From Burkholderiaceae bacterium (lineage in GTDB: Bacteria > Pseudomonadota > Gammaproteobacteria > Burkholderiales > Burkholderiaceae): a DNA stretch of 9,434 nt. The DNA is taken from NCBI GenBank assembly GCA_022701845.1, contig JAKONS010000023.1, forward strand, positions 1-9,434, in the 5' to 3' direction. Under the pieces are notes generated by a model. The model did not search any database and had not been told where the DNA came from. It was given only the letters and a program-made list of their open reading frames with translations. This document shows positions 1 to 7,287 of this stretch, piece after piece; positions within the stretch are counted from its first letter, which is position 1; each line of letters begins with the position of its first letter. The position numbers were made by a program, and so were the translations under genes.

Positions 1-545
<545 letters not shown>

Positions 546-1331
546 TCAGTAGGTGCCGGGGTAGGCGCCGCCGTCGGCCAGCACGTTCTGGCCGTTGATG
601 TAGGCGGCCTGCATGCTGCACAGAAAGGCGCAGATCTCGCCGAACTCCTTGGGCGTGCCGAGGCGCCGCGCGGGAATCGTCTGCCGGCGCTTGTCGGCGA
701 TGGTCTCGACGTCGGTGCCCGCCTTCTTGGCCGCGCCCTCCATCGTCACCCGGATGCGGTCGGTGTCGAAGCTGCCCGGCAGCAGGTTGTTGATGGTCAC
801 GCCCTTGGCGGCGATGGCGCTGCGGGCCACGCCGGCGACGAAACCGGTGAGGCCGGCACGCGCGCCGTTCGACAGCCCCAGCACCTCGATCGGCGCCTTC
901 ACCGAGCTGGAGGTGATGTTGACGATGCGGCCGAAACCGCGCTCGGCCATGCGGTCGACCGTGGCCTTGATGAGCTCGATCGGGGTGATCATGTTGGCGT
1001 CGACCGCCTTGATCCAGGCCTCGCGGTCCCAGTCGCGGAAATCACCGGGCGGCGGGCCACCGGCGTTGGTGACGACGATGTCGTAATCGGCGCGGAAGGC
1101 GAAGACCGCGGCGCGGCCCTCGGGCGTGGTGATGTCGGCGGCGATCGTCTTGACTTCCACGCCCGGCGACGCGGCACGCAGCCCGGCGGCCGCCTTCTCC
1201 AGCAGTTCGGCGCCGCGCGCCACGATCACCACGTGCGCGCCTTCGGCCGCCAGCGCGGTCGCACAGCCCAGGCCGAGGCCCTTGCTGGCACCGCACACCA
1301 AAGCCCACTTGCCGGTCAAACCCAAGTCCAT
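546..1331 (-). CDS. SDR-family oxidoreductase with substituted catalytic Tyr/Lys
   Basis: This is a 261-residue short-chain dehydrogenase/reductase-like protein, of the usual length for the family and presumably cytoplasmic and NAD(P)-binding. It opens with a Rossmann fold whose cofactor loop reads GASKGLGLG (residues 14-22, a variant of TGxxxGxG). It then has ADIT near 65-68, a TNAGGPPPGDF segment around 88-98 in place of NNAG, and the C-terminal INGQNVLADGGAYPG typical of SDRs. The normal catalytic S-x12-Y-xxx-K is not present: Ser141 is followed 13 residues later by Ser154 and then Arg158, in the segment LGLSNGARAG. This matches a known divergent group (the BKR_like_SDR_like type) described as lacking a perfect tetrad. 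Substrate and even redox activity are therefore unknown. The start at 1331 is fixed by an AGGAGA site four bases upstream. A longer in-frame ATG at 1400 has no such site. The gene precedes the purine deaminase in the same direction. Confidence 0.92.
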   Translation of the reverse strand: MDLGLTGKWALVCGASKGLGLGCATALAAEGAHVVIVARGAELLEKAAAGLRAASPGVEVKTIAADITTPEGRAAVFAFRADYDIVVTNAGGPPPGDFRDWDREAWIKAVDANMITPIELIKATVDRMAERGFGRIVNITSSSVKAPIEVLGLSNGARAGLTGFVAGVARSAIAAKGVTINNLLPGSFDTDRIRVTMEGAAKKAGTDVETIADKRRQTIPARRLGTPKEFGEICAFLCSMQAAYINGQNVLADGGAYPGTY

Positions 1332-1335
1332 ACGA

Positions 1336-1341
1336 TCTCCT
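1336..1341 (-). promoter_or_regulatory. Ribosome binding site of the SDR gene
   Basis: AGGAGA on the minus strand lies four bases before the ATG at 1331. It decides this start over the upstream in-frame ATG at 1400. Confidence 0.75.
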
Positions 1342-1363
1342 GTCGATTGGTGATGAAAACGAG

Positions 1364-1386
1364 GCCGTGCGAACGATGCGCACGGC
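1364..1386 (-). terminator. Hairpin between the EamA gene and the SDR gene (terminator or operator)
   Basis: GCCGTGCG (1364-1371) and CGCACGGC (1379-1386) form a perfect 8-bp inverted repeat around a 7-base loop. On the minus strand the hairpin is followed by CTCGTTTTC, a short U-rich stretch, which suits a weak intrinsic terminator for the EamA transporter gene. The same dyad lies just downstream of a -10-like TATGAT (1396-1401), so it could instead act as an operator or 5'-leader hairpin for the dehydrogenase transcript. The sequence alone does not separate these readings. Confidence 0.4.
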
Positions 1387-1395
1387 GAAAACAAA

Positions 1396-1401
1396 ATCAT
1401 A
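1396..1401 (-). promoter_or_regulatory. Possible -10 element for the SDR-deaminase transcript
   Basis: TATGAT on the minus strand matches the sigma-70 -10 consensus at five of six positions, in the 127-base gap between the EamA gene and the dehydrogenase gene. No good -35 box lies 16-18 bases upstream, where the sequence is a G/C-rich run. If real, transcription would start about base 1389 and the leader would include the dyad at 1364-1386. Confidence 0.2.
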
Positions 1402-1458
1402 GGGGGGCCGGCACCGGCCCGCAGCGTGCGGGTTGCTCGGCGGCGCCGGCCGGGCGCC

Positions 1459-2385
1459 TCAGGCCCGCGCCCGGCTGAAGACGAAGATGCCGGCGATCAC
1501 CAGCACCGTGCCCGCGGCCAGCCAGGCGGTGAACGGCTCGCCCAGCAGCAGCACGCCCAGCAGGATGGTCGACACCGGCCCGACCATGCCGCTCTGCGCG
1601 GTGAGCGCCGAGCCGATGCGCTCCACTGCCATCATCACCAGCAGCACCGGCACCACGGTGCAGGCGGTGGCGTTGAGCACCGACAGCCACCACACCGCCG
1701 GCGCCAGCGTGGCCAGCCCGGCCACCGGCCGCAGCACCAGGAACTGCGCGATGCAGCAGAGGCAGGCCACGCTGCTGGCCAGCCCCACCAGCCGCAGCGA
1801 GCCGAAACGCCGCACCATCTGGCCGCTGTAGATCAGGTAGAACGCATAGCTGATGGCGCTCAGGAACACCAGGGTGGCGCCCCAGGCGGCGCCCGGCCCG
1901 GCACCGTGCAGTTCGCGGCCGAACACCAGCACCACGCCGGCATAGCTGATGGCGATGCCCAGCAGCTGGCCGCGCAGCACGGTGCGGCGGTACAGGAGCC
2001 AGCCCAGGATCAGCACCAGCGTGGGGTTGAGGTACAGGATCAGCCGCTCCAGGCTGGCGCTGATGTAGACCAGCCCGGCGAAGTCGAGAAAGCTCGCCAG
2101 GTAATAGCCGGAGATACCCAGGCCGATCACCCCCAGCCAGTCGTTGCGGCCGAGCTTCGGCGGCACCACGCCGTGGCGGGGCCGCCCCGCCCACCAGGCC
2201 AGCACCAGGAAGAACGGCAGCGCGAACAGCATGCGCAGCATGATCAGCGTGACCGCGTCCACCCCGTGCCGGTAGGCCAGCTTGACGATGATGGCCTTGC
2301 CGCTGAAGGCGATGGCGCCGACGGTGGCCAGCACCAGGCCGGTGGTTTTCGAGGAGGCGGGCAGGGAGGGCGAGGAGGCGGGCAC
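1459..2385 (-). CDS. EamA/DMT-superfamily transporter
   Basis: This is an inner-membrane protein of 308 residues with the two-repeat organisation of EamA (drug/metabolite transporter) permeases, predicted to have ten membrane helices. The first EamA repeat spans about residues 16-155 and ends around YLNPTLVLILGWLLYRR and SYAGVVLVFG. The second spans about 167-304 and contains GMVGPVSTILLG, LLLGEPFTAW and a final helix ending in FSRARA. Family members export or import amino acids, sugars or other small metabolites, and nothing here identifies the substrate. I place the start at the GTG at 2385, because this gives the usual length and an N-terminus ending just before the first helix. The only upstream ATG in frame (2511) would force translation through the terminator hairpin and the putative promoter. 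No strong ribosome binding site precedes the GTG. A hairpin follows the gene and the dehydrogenase gene lies 127 bases downstream. Confidence 0.9.
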   Translation of the reverse strand: MPASSPSLPASSKTTGLVLATVGAIAFSGKAIIVKLAYRHGVDAVTLIMLRMLFALPFFLVLAWWAGRPRHGVVPPKLGRNDWLGVIGLGISGYYLASFLDFAGLVYISASLERLILYLNPTLVLILGWLLYRRTVLRGQLLGIAISYAGVVLVFGRELHGAGPGAAWGATLVFLSAISYAFYLIYSGQMVRRFGSLRLVGLASSVACLCCIAQFLVLRPVAGLATLAPAVWWLSVLNATACTVVPVLLVMMAVERIGSALTAQSGMVGPVSTILLGVLLLGEPFTAWLAAGTVLVIAGIFVFSRARA

Positions 2386-2430
2386 GGCGTCTTTTCTGGG
2401 CCGGGGACGAAGCCCGTGGCGAGGCTGCCG

Positions 2431-2460
2431 ATTATCCCGGCCGGGGGCCGAAGCCCCCAA
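2431..2460 (-). promoter_or_regulatory. Putative sigma-70 promoter of the EamA transporter gene
   Basis: On the minus strand TTGGGG (2460-2455) and GATAAT (2436-2431) are separated by 18 bases. The -10 matches consensus at five of six positions and the -35 only at TTG. It would start transcription near 2424, about 40 bases before the GTG start. A GGGGGC-TTCG-GCCCCC dyad fills much of the spacer and the start of the -35 region. Confidence 0.35.
2443..2458 (-). repeat. UUCG-tetraloop hairpin
   Basis: On the minus strand GGGGGC, TTCG, GCCCCC forms a six-bp all-G/C stem capped by a cUUCGg tetraloop, an unusually stable RNA loop. It lies five bases downstream of the terminator stem in the tctBA transcript and inside the putative EamA promoter. 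It has no U-tract of its own. It may back up termination or block RNA 3'-end decay, which is inference. Confidence 0.45.
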
Positions 2461-2463
2461 GGA

Positions 2464-2487
2464 AAACGGCGCCCGTGGGCGCCGTTT
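2464..2487 (-). terminator. Rho-independent terminator of the tctBA operon
   Basis: AAACGGCGCC (2464-2473) and GGCGCCGTTT (2478-2487) form a perfect 10-bp stem with a CGTG loop. On the minus strand the stem runs into TTTTCCTT, giving a short U-tract. It begins 54 bases after the tctA stop codon and lies before the putative EamA promoter, which is where a transcript boundary is expected. Confidence 0.75.
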
Positions 2488-2541
2488 CTGGAGAGGTCGG
2501 GCCTCGCGCAAACCGTGCGGTTCGCGGGCGGCCCGGGCCGG

Positions 2542-4053
2542 TCAATCCTCGACGAAGGCTTCTTCGCGCTTGTTCTTGACCGACGGCAGCAGCACGATGA
2601 TCAGCAGCAGCACCGCGGCTGCCAGCAGGCCGGCCGAGATCGGACGCTGCACGAATACCGCCCAGCTGCCACGCGACAGCAGCAGCGCACGGCGCAGGTT
2701 CTCTTCCATCATCGGGCCCAGGATGAAGCCCAGCAGCAGGGGAGCGGGTTCGCAGCCGAGCTTGTGGAAGATGTAGCCGATGACACCGAAGGCACCCACC
2801 ATCCAGATGTCGAAGGTGTTGTTGTTGGTCGAGTACACGCCGATCGCGCAGAACAGGATGATCGACGGGAACAGGTACTTGTAGGGAACCGACAGCAGCT
2901 TGATCCACATGCCGATCAGCGGCAGGTTCAGCACGATCAGCATCGCGTTGCCGATCCACATCGAGGCGATCAGGCCCCAGAACAGTTCCGGGTTACTGGT
3001 CATCACCTGCGGGCCGGGCTGGATGTTGTGGATGGTCATCGCACCCACCATCAGCGCCATCACCGCGTTGGGCGGAATGCCCAGCGTCAGCAGCGGAATG
3101 AAGGAGGTCTGCGCACCGGCGTTGTTGGCCGACTCGGGAGCCGCCACGCCGCGGATGTTGCCTTGGCCGAAAGGAACTTCGCCGGGATGCAGCTTGGTCT
3201 TCTTTTCGATGGTGTAGGCAGCGAACGCAGCCAGCAGCGCACCGCCGCCGGGCAGGATGCCCAGTGCAGCACCCAGGGCCGTACCGCGCAGCACGGCAGG
3301 CACCATGCGCTTGAAATCCTGCGCGGTGGGGAACAGGCCCGACACCTTGGCGGTGAACACTTCGCGGTCTTCTTCCGGGTTGGCCAGGTTGGCGATGATT
3401 TCGCCGTAGCCGAACACGCCCATGGCGATCGCCACGAAGCCGATGCCGTCGGTCAGTTCGGGGATGTCGAACGAGAAGCGGGCGACACCCGAGTTCACGT
3501 CGGTACCGACCAGGCCCAGCAGCAGGCCCAGCACGATCATCGAGACCGCCTTGAGCAGCGAGCCCGAGGCCAGCACCACGGCGCCGATCAGGCCCAGGAT
3601 CATCAGCGAGAAGTATTCGGCAGGACCGAACTTGAAGGCGACTTCGGTGAGCGGCGGTGCGAAGGCGGCCAGGATGATGGTGCCGACGCAGCCCGCGAAG
3701 AACGAACCCAGGCCGGCGGCCGCGAGTGCGGGCCCCGCTCGACCTTTTCGGGCCATCTGGTAGCCGTCGATCACGGTCACCACCGAGGACGATTCGCCCG
3801 GCAGGTTCACCAGGATGGCGGTGGTGGAGCCGCCGTATTGCGCGCCGTAGTAGATGCCGGCCAGCATGATCAGGGCCGACACCGGGGGCAGTGCGTAGGT
3901 GGCGGGCAGCAGCATGGCGATGGTCGCCACCGGGCCGATGCCGGGGAGCACGCCGATCAGGGTGCCCAGGATACAGCCGACGAGGCAGTACAGCAGGTTG
4001 ATCGGCGTGAAGGCCACGCCGAAACCGAGCGACAGGTGATTAATCAGGTCCAT
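2542..4053 (-). CDS. tctA: Tripartite tricarboxylate transporter large permease TctA
   Basis: This is the large inner-membrane subunit of a tripartite tricarboxylate transporter, which moves citrate-like or other carboxylates using ion gradients together with TctB and a periplasmic TctC-type binding protein. The 503-residue length is typical. Hydrophobic helices fill the chain. The family motif GVLPGIGP occurs at 34-41, followed by YGGSTTAILVNLPGE at 73-87. A related pair returns in the second half, GILPGGGA at 265-272 and AGAQTSFIPLLTLGIPPNA at 312-330, which fits the internally duplicated TctA architecture. The C-terminus is a last helix and a short charged tail (KNKREEAFVED). The ATG at 4053 is preceded by GAGAG with six bases spacing and lies 19 bases after the tctB stop, so the two form one operon. 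A strong terminator follows. The substrate cannot be read from this subunit. Confidence 0.96.
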   Translation of the reverse strand: MDLINHLSLGFGVAFTPINLLYCLVGCILGTLIGVLPGIGPVATIAMLLPATYALPPVSALIMLAGIYYGAQYGGSTTAILVNLPGESSSVVTVIDGYQMARKGRAGPALAAAGLGSFFAGCVGTIILAAFAPPLTEVAFKFGPAEYFSLMILGLIGAVVLASGSLLKAVSMIVLGLLLGLVGTDVNSGVARFSFDIPELTDGIGFVAIAMGVFGYGEIIANLANPEEDREVFTAKVSGLFPTAQDFKRMVPAVLRGTALGAALGILPGGGALLAAFAAYTIEKKTKLHPGEVPFGQGNIRGVAAPESANNAGAQTSFIPLLTLGIPPNAVMALMVGAMTIHNIQPGPQVMTSNPELFWGLIASMWIGNAMLIVLNLPLIGMWIKLLSVPYKYLFPSIILFCAIGVYSTNNNTFDIWMVGAFGVIGYIFHKLGCEPAPLLLGFILGPMMEENLRRALLLSRGSWAVFVQRPISAGLLAAAVLLLIIVLLPSVKNKREEAFVED

Positions 4054-4072
4054 TTTTTACTCTCGGTCCGCT

Positions 4073-4561
4073 TCAGCCGGTGATGAAGGTGGGCCACACC
4101 TGCATCTGGAGGTTCAGACCCCAGATGAAGGCGATGTAGCTGCCGATGGCCAGGGCAGTGGCCAGGATGATGGTCGGCACGAGCTTGAACTCGTTGCCGG
4201 CCATGCTGCCGACGATGACCAGCACGTAGATCGCGACGATCAGGCCCATGGCAGGCAGGCCGACGCTCGGCAGGCCGCCCAGCAGGATGCCGAACAGCAG
4301 GTTGGCGACGATGACGAAGCCCAGCGGCTTCCAGGCCCACTTGCCGACCGGGTCGCCGGTGACCGTCTCGACGACCAGTGCGGTCATCGTCAGGCAGGCG
4401 CCCAGGAAGGCCATCACGATGCCGAGCATCAACGGGAAATAGCCCGGGCCCATGCGGGCACCGGAGCCGATGTTGTAGTTGGTTGCTCCCCACGCGAACG
4501 CGATGCCTACGAATAGGAACATCAGGCCCGAGAAGAAGTCTTTGCGACTCTTGATCTTCAC
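4073..4561 (-). CDS. tctB: Tripartite tricarboxylate transporter small permease TctB
   Basis: This is the small membrane subunit of the tripartite tricarboxylate transporter, the partner of the TctA protein encoded next. It has 162 residues, normal for TctB, with four to five hydrophobic segments (about 10-27, 45-66, 78-97, 104-121 and 128-148). The family's MGPGYFP motif occurs at 37-43, just after the first helix. I choose the GTG at 4561 because a GGAGAG ribosome binding site lies six bases before it. A TTG at 4579 in the same frame would add six residues but lies upstream of that site. tctA follows after 19 bases. No tctC gene for the binding protein lies on either side, which is common in Burkholderiales, where many binding proteins are encoded elsewhere. 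Confidence 0.93.
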   Translation of the reverse strand: MKIKSRKDFFSGLMFLFVGIAFAWGATNYNIGSGARMGPGYFPLMLGIVMAFLGACLTMTALVVETVTGDPVGKWAWKPLGFVIVANLLFGILLGGLPSVGLPAMGLIVAIYVLVIVGSMAGNEFKLVPTIILATALAIGSYIAFIWGLNLQMQVWPTFITG

Positions 4562-4563
4562 AG

Positions 4564-4571
4564 CTCTCTCC
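4564..4571 (-). promoter_or_regulatory. Ribosome binding site of tctB
   Basis: GGAGAGAG on the minus strand lies a few bases before the GTG at 4561, with its GGAG core six bases away. It decides the GTG start over the TTG at 4579. Confidence 0.7.
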
Positions 4572-4626
4572 AAACACAAAAATTTGAGAATGGCGGATTG
4601 TGTAGGCCGGATGACCGTGCGCGGAT

Positions 4627-4637
4627 GTGGATTCCAC
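4627..4637. promoter_or_regulatory. Short palindrome upstream of tctB, possible operator
   Basis: GTGGA-T-TCCAC is a perfect inverted repeat of five bases around one central base, 66 bases upstream of the tctB start in the only gap that could hold the tctBA promoter. I see no convincing -35/-10 pair in this gap. The dyad is short enough to be chance. Confidence 0.2.
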
Positions 4638-4660
4638 CTACCGCGGGCCGAGGGAAATCC

Positions 4661-4681
4661 CGCACCGGCGCACCCGGTGCG
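4661..4681 (-). terminator. Hairpin after the GspE-like gene
   Basis: CGCACCGG (4661-4668) and CCGGTGCG (4674-4681) form a perfect 8-bp stem with a five-base loop, beginning seven bases after the TAG stop of the ATPase gene. On the minus strand it is followed by GGATTTCCC and has no real U-tract. It is probably a transcript end or a rho-dependent or RNA-protecting hairpin. Confidence 0.45.
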
Positions 4682-4687
4682 CGCGCC

Positions 4688-6499
4688 CTATTCGGGTGCG
4701 TCGAGCGGCGGCGTGGTGGCCAGGATCTCGGCCAGCGTAGTGAGTCCTTCGGCCACGCGCAGCGCCCCGCCTAGGCGCAGCGGCCGCATGCCGTCGGCCA
4801 CCGCCTGCCGGCGCAGCGCGCCGATGCCGGGTTCCTTGTTCACCCGGTCCTTGAAGGCCTCGCTGACCGTCAGCAGTTCGTACAGGCCCATGCGGCCGCG
4901 GTAGCCGGTCATGCGGCAGTCGACGCAGCCGACCGGGCGGTACGGCTGCCAGGGCCCGTTGAGTTTCCAGGGCTTGACCGCGTTGGCCAGGATCTCGCGC
5001 GCGGCCTCGTCGGTGTCGGGAGCGCGGCAGGACTTGCACAGGGTGCGCACCAGCCGCTGCGCCAGCACGCCCAGCAGGGTGGCGTTCAGCAGGTAGGGCG
5101 GCACGCCCAGCTCCATCAGCCGGGTGACGGCCGAGGGTGCGTCGTTGGTGTGCAGGGTGGAGAACACCAGGTGCCCGGTGAGCGCCGCCTGCACCGCCAT
5201 GTCGGCGGTGGCCAGGTCGCGGATCTCGCCCACCATGATGATGTCCGGGTCCTGCCGCATCATCGCGCGCAGGCCCTCGGCGAAGCCGAAATCCAGCTGC
5301 GGCTGCACCTGGGTCTGGTTGAAGCTCGGCTCGATCATCTCGATCGGGTCTTCCACCGTGGTCACGTTGACTTCCTCGGTGGCCACCCGCTTCAGCGTCG
5401 AATACAGAGTGGTGGTCTTGCCGGCGCCGGTCGGCCCGGTCACCAGGACGATGCCGTGCGGGCGCCGCACCAGCGTCTCCCAGCGGGCGGCGTCGTGCGG
5501 CATGAAGCCCAGCGCGTCGAGATCCTTCACCGCGGTGTCGGGGTCGAAGATGCGCATCACCATCTTCTCGCCGAAGGCGGTCGGCAGGGTCGACAGCCGC
5601 ATCTCGATCTCGTCGCCGCGCGGGTTGCGGGTCTTGATGCGGCCGTCCTGCGGCCGGCGTCGCTCCACCACGTCCATCCGGCCCAGCAGCTTGATGCGCG
5701 CGGTCATGGCGTTGAGCACGCCCATCGGCATCTGGTAGACCTGGTGCAGCACGCCGTCGATGCGGAAGCGAATCACGCCCTGTTCGCGCCGCGGCTCCAG
5801 GTGGATGTCGCTGGCGCGCTGGTCGAAGGCGTACTGCCAGAGCCAGTCGACCACCCGCACCACGCCCTGGTCGTTGGCGTCGAGCTGGCGGTTGGCGCGG
5901 CCCAGCTCCACCAGCTGCTCGAAGCTGGCCGCGCCGGCGTTGCCGCCGGCCTTCTGCGCGGCCCGCACCGACTTGGCCAGGGCGAAGAATTCCTGGGTGA
6001 ACTTGTGGATGTCGAGCGGGTTGGCCACCACCCGGCGCACCGCGCGGCGTGCCTGCCGCTCCACCTCGGGCACCCAGTCGGTGAGAAACGGCTCGGCGGT
6101 GGCGACGACGACCTCCTGCGCGGTCACCTGCACCGGCAGCACCCGGTGCCGCTCGGCATAGGCCGCACTCATGGTGTCGGCCACCTTGCCGACTTCCACC
6201 CGCAGCGGGTCGATGCGCAGATACGGCAGGCCGGCCTTCTTCGCCAGGTACTCGGTGAGCATGTCCAGGTCCATCGGCTTGCCGTCGGAGCGGCGGGCGA
6301 TGGCCACGTTGGACAGCCGCAGCAGCGCGCCCTGGGAGCTTTCGGCGCGGGCGCAGCGGGCCACCGTGCGCTCGGCTTCTTCCGGCCCGATGACGCCGTC
6401 CTCGCGCATCCAGTCGACCATCTGCCGCCAGGTGAGCGGGCCGGAGAACGTCGCGGCGGCGATGGCGGCGGGGACGCGGGCGGGCACGGGTTCGGTCAT
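4688..6499 (-). CDS. GspE/PulE/PilB-family secretion ATPase
   Basis: This is a cytoplasmic hexameric ATPase of the type II secretion/type IV pilus assembly family, which powers pseudopilus or pilus extension at the inner membrane. It has 603 residues. The N-terminal part (about 20-165) resembles the family's MshEN/GspE-N region, but its first motif is degenerate. The ATPase domain is intact: the Asp box starting SDIHLEPRREQG (230-241) and continuing RFRIDG, Walker A GPTGAGKT (355-362), Walker B DIIMVGEIRD (419-428) with Glu425, and the His box TGHLVFSTLHTND (441-453). A zinc-binding tetracysteine, CKSC (488-491) and CVDC (525-528), marks the GspE/PilB group rather than PilT. The ATG at 6499 lies eight bases after the previous stop, with GGAG 11 bases upstream in the end of that gene, so it is translated with the SpeE-like gene. 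No GspD/F/G or PilA/C gene is present, so its apparatus must lie elsewhere or it does something else. Confidence 0.93.
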   Translation of the reverse strand: MTEPVPARVPAAIAAATFSGPLTWRQMVDWMREDGVIGPEEAERTVARCARAESSQGALLRLSNVAIARRSDGKPMDLDMLTEYLAKKAGLPYLRIDPLRVEVGKVADTMSAAYAERHRVLPVQVTAQEVVVATAEPFLTDWVPEVERQARRAVRRVVANPLDIHKFTQEFFALAKSVRAAQKAGGNAGAASFEQLVELGRANRQLDANDQGVVRVVDWLWQYAFDQRASDIHLEPRREQGVIRFRIDGVLHQVYQMPMGVLNAMTARIKLLGRMDVVERRRPQDGRIKTRNPRGDEIEMRLSTLPTAFGEKMVMRIFDPDTAVKDLDALGFMPHDAARWETLVRRPHGIVLVTGPTGAGKTTTLYSTLKRVATEEVNVTTVEDPIEMIEPSFNQTQVQPQLDFGFAEGLRAMMRQDPDIIMVGEIRDLATADMAVQAALTGHLVFSTLHTNDAPSAVTRLMELGVPPYLLNATLLGVLAQRLVRTLCKSCRAPDTDEAAREILANAVKPWKLNGPWQPYRPVGCVDCRMTGYRGRMGLYELLTVSEAFKDRVNKEPGIGALRRQAVADGMRPLRLGGALRVAEGLTTLAEILATTPPLDAPE

Positions 6500-6507
6500 G
6501 GGAAGGC

Positions 6508-7287
6508 TCACTCCAGCGAGGCGACGACCGGCTTGAACACCCGCAGCCACTTGGCCGCCGGCAGCCCCCAGCGGGTCTGCACGATCTCGGCCCGCCCGGC
6601 CAGGGTGGCCCGGTCGGGGCGGCTGGGGGTGCGCTGGGCCAGCACCACGGTGTTGCCTTCGCGGGTCGGCTTGAAGGCCCAGACTGCGGTGTCGCCGAAG
6701 GCCTCGGAGATCTGCGCCAGGCTGCGGGCATAGCGGGTGTCGCGGCCGAACAAATTGACCGTCATGCAGCCGTCGTCGGTGAGCAGCGCCCGGCAGTCGC
6801 GGTAGAAATCGGCGCTGTCGAGCACCGGTGCCGCCGCCTCGTGGTCGTACAAATCCACCTGCAGCGCATCGACGCGGCCGGCCCAGCCGGGCTTCCTGAT
6901 CTCGACCGCGGCATCGGCCACCACCACCTTCAGCCGGGCGTCGTCGGCCGGCAGCTTGAACCAGCCGCGGCAGGCATGCACCACGCCGGGGTTGAGCTCG
7001 ATCGCGGTGGTGTGCATGCGCAGCTTGCGGCGGCTGAACTTGGTGAGCGCGGCGGCGCCCAGGCCGAGCTGCATCGCATGCCGGCGCAGCACCGAGGGGG
7101 CGTCGACGAACAGCAGCCAGGCCATCATCCGCTGCACGTATTCCAGCTCGATGTCGTCCGGCGCGTCGATGCGCATCGAACCCTGGATCCAGATCGAGCC
7201 CAGGTGCAGGCTGCGCACATCGCGGTAATCGGAGAAATTGACTTCCGGCAGGTCGGCGGCGGCGGTGCGGCGGGGGGGTCGGCTCAT
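6508..7287 (-). CDS. Spermidine-synthase-like protein (SpeE-related methyltransferase fold)
   Basis: This 259-residue protein has the Rossmann-like fold shared by polyamine aminopropyltransferases and SAM methyltransferases. A short N-terminal strand region (SLHLGSIWIQGSMRI, 26-40) recalls the SpeE N-terminal domain. Then come the nucleotide loop QLGLGAAAL (73-81), the acidic strand end AIELNP (95-100, Glu97), VVADAA (122-127, Asp125) and VDLYDH (144-149). VDLYDH aligns with the VDSTDP active-site motif, keeping both aspartates (Asp145, Asp148). The GGGDGG glycine loop of true spermidine synthases is changed to GLGAA, losing its Asp, and the usual YHEM is YVQRM. It may therefore not make spermidine. 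The ATG at 7287 overlaps the TatD-family stop codon as ATGA, which implies translational coupling, and there is no separate strong ribosome binding site. The GspE-like gene follows after eight bases. Confidence 0.85.
   Translation of the reverse strand: MSRPPRRTAAADLPEVNFSDYRDVRSLHLGSIWIQGSMRIDAPDDIELEYVQRMMAWLLFVDAPSVLRRHAMQLGLGAAALTKFSRRKLRMHTTAIELNPGVVHACRGWFKLPADDARLKVVVADAAVEIRKPGWAGRVDALQVDLYDHEAAAPVLDSADFYRDCRALLTDDGCMTVNLFGRDTRYARSLAQISEAFGDTAVWAFKPTREGNTVVLAQRTPSRPDRATLAGRAEIVQTRWGLPAAKWLRVFKPVVASLE
7284..7287 (-). other. ATGA stop/start overlap
   Basis: The TGA stop of the TatD-family gene (7284-7286) and the ATG of the SpeE-like gene (7285-7287) share bases. With no purine-rich site close by, translation of the second gene probably depends on termination-reinitiation. 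Confidence 0.8.

Noticed and set aside
2386..2511. N-terminal extension of the EamA transporter to the ATG at 2511
   Set aside because: The added 42 residues are Arg/Pro-rich and would be encoded across the terminator stem and the putative promoter. The GTG at 2385 gives the normal family length.
2505..2526. A second imperfect inverted repeat (AACCG/CGGTT with flanking pairs) between the tctA stop and the terminator
   Set aside because: The loop would be only two bases and the outer pairs are interrupted by a mismatch, so it is unlikely to be a functional hairpin.
1426..4083. An 885-codon open frame on the plus strand antisense to the EamA, tctA and end of tctB genes
   Set aside because: Its product is rich in His, Gln, Arg and Asp with no domain pattern, which is the usual shadow of GC-rich genes. 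The minus-strand proteins are clear family members.
4638..6731. A 697-codon minus-strand frame overlapping the GspE-like gene in another frame
   Set aside because: Its Arg/Ala/Pro/Gly-rich translation is typical of an off-frame reading of GC-rich DNA. The 4688-6499 frame carries all the ATPase motifs.
5150..6733. A 527-codon plus-strand open frame opposite the GspE-like gene
   Set aside because: Antisense shadow of a well-conserved ATPase, rich in His, Gly and Val and lacking any recognisable domain.
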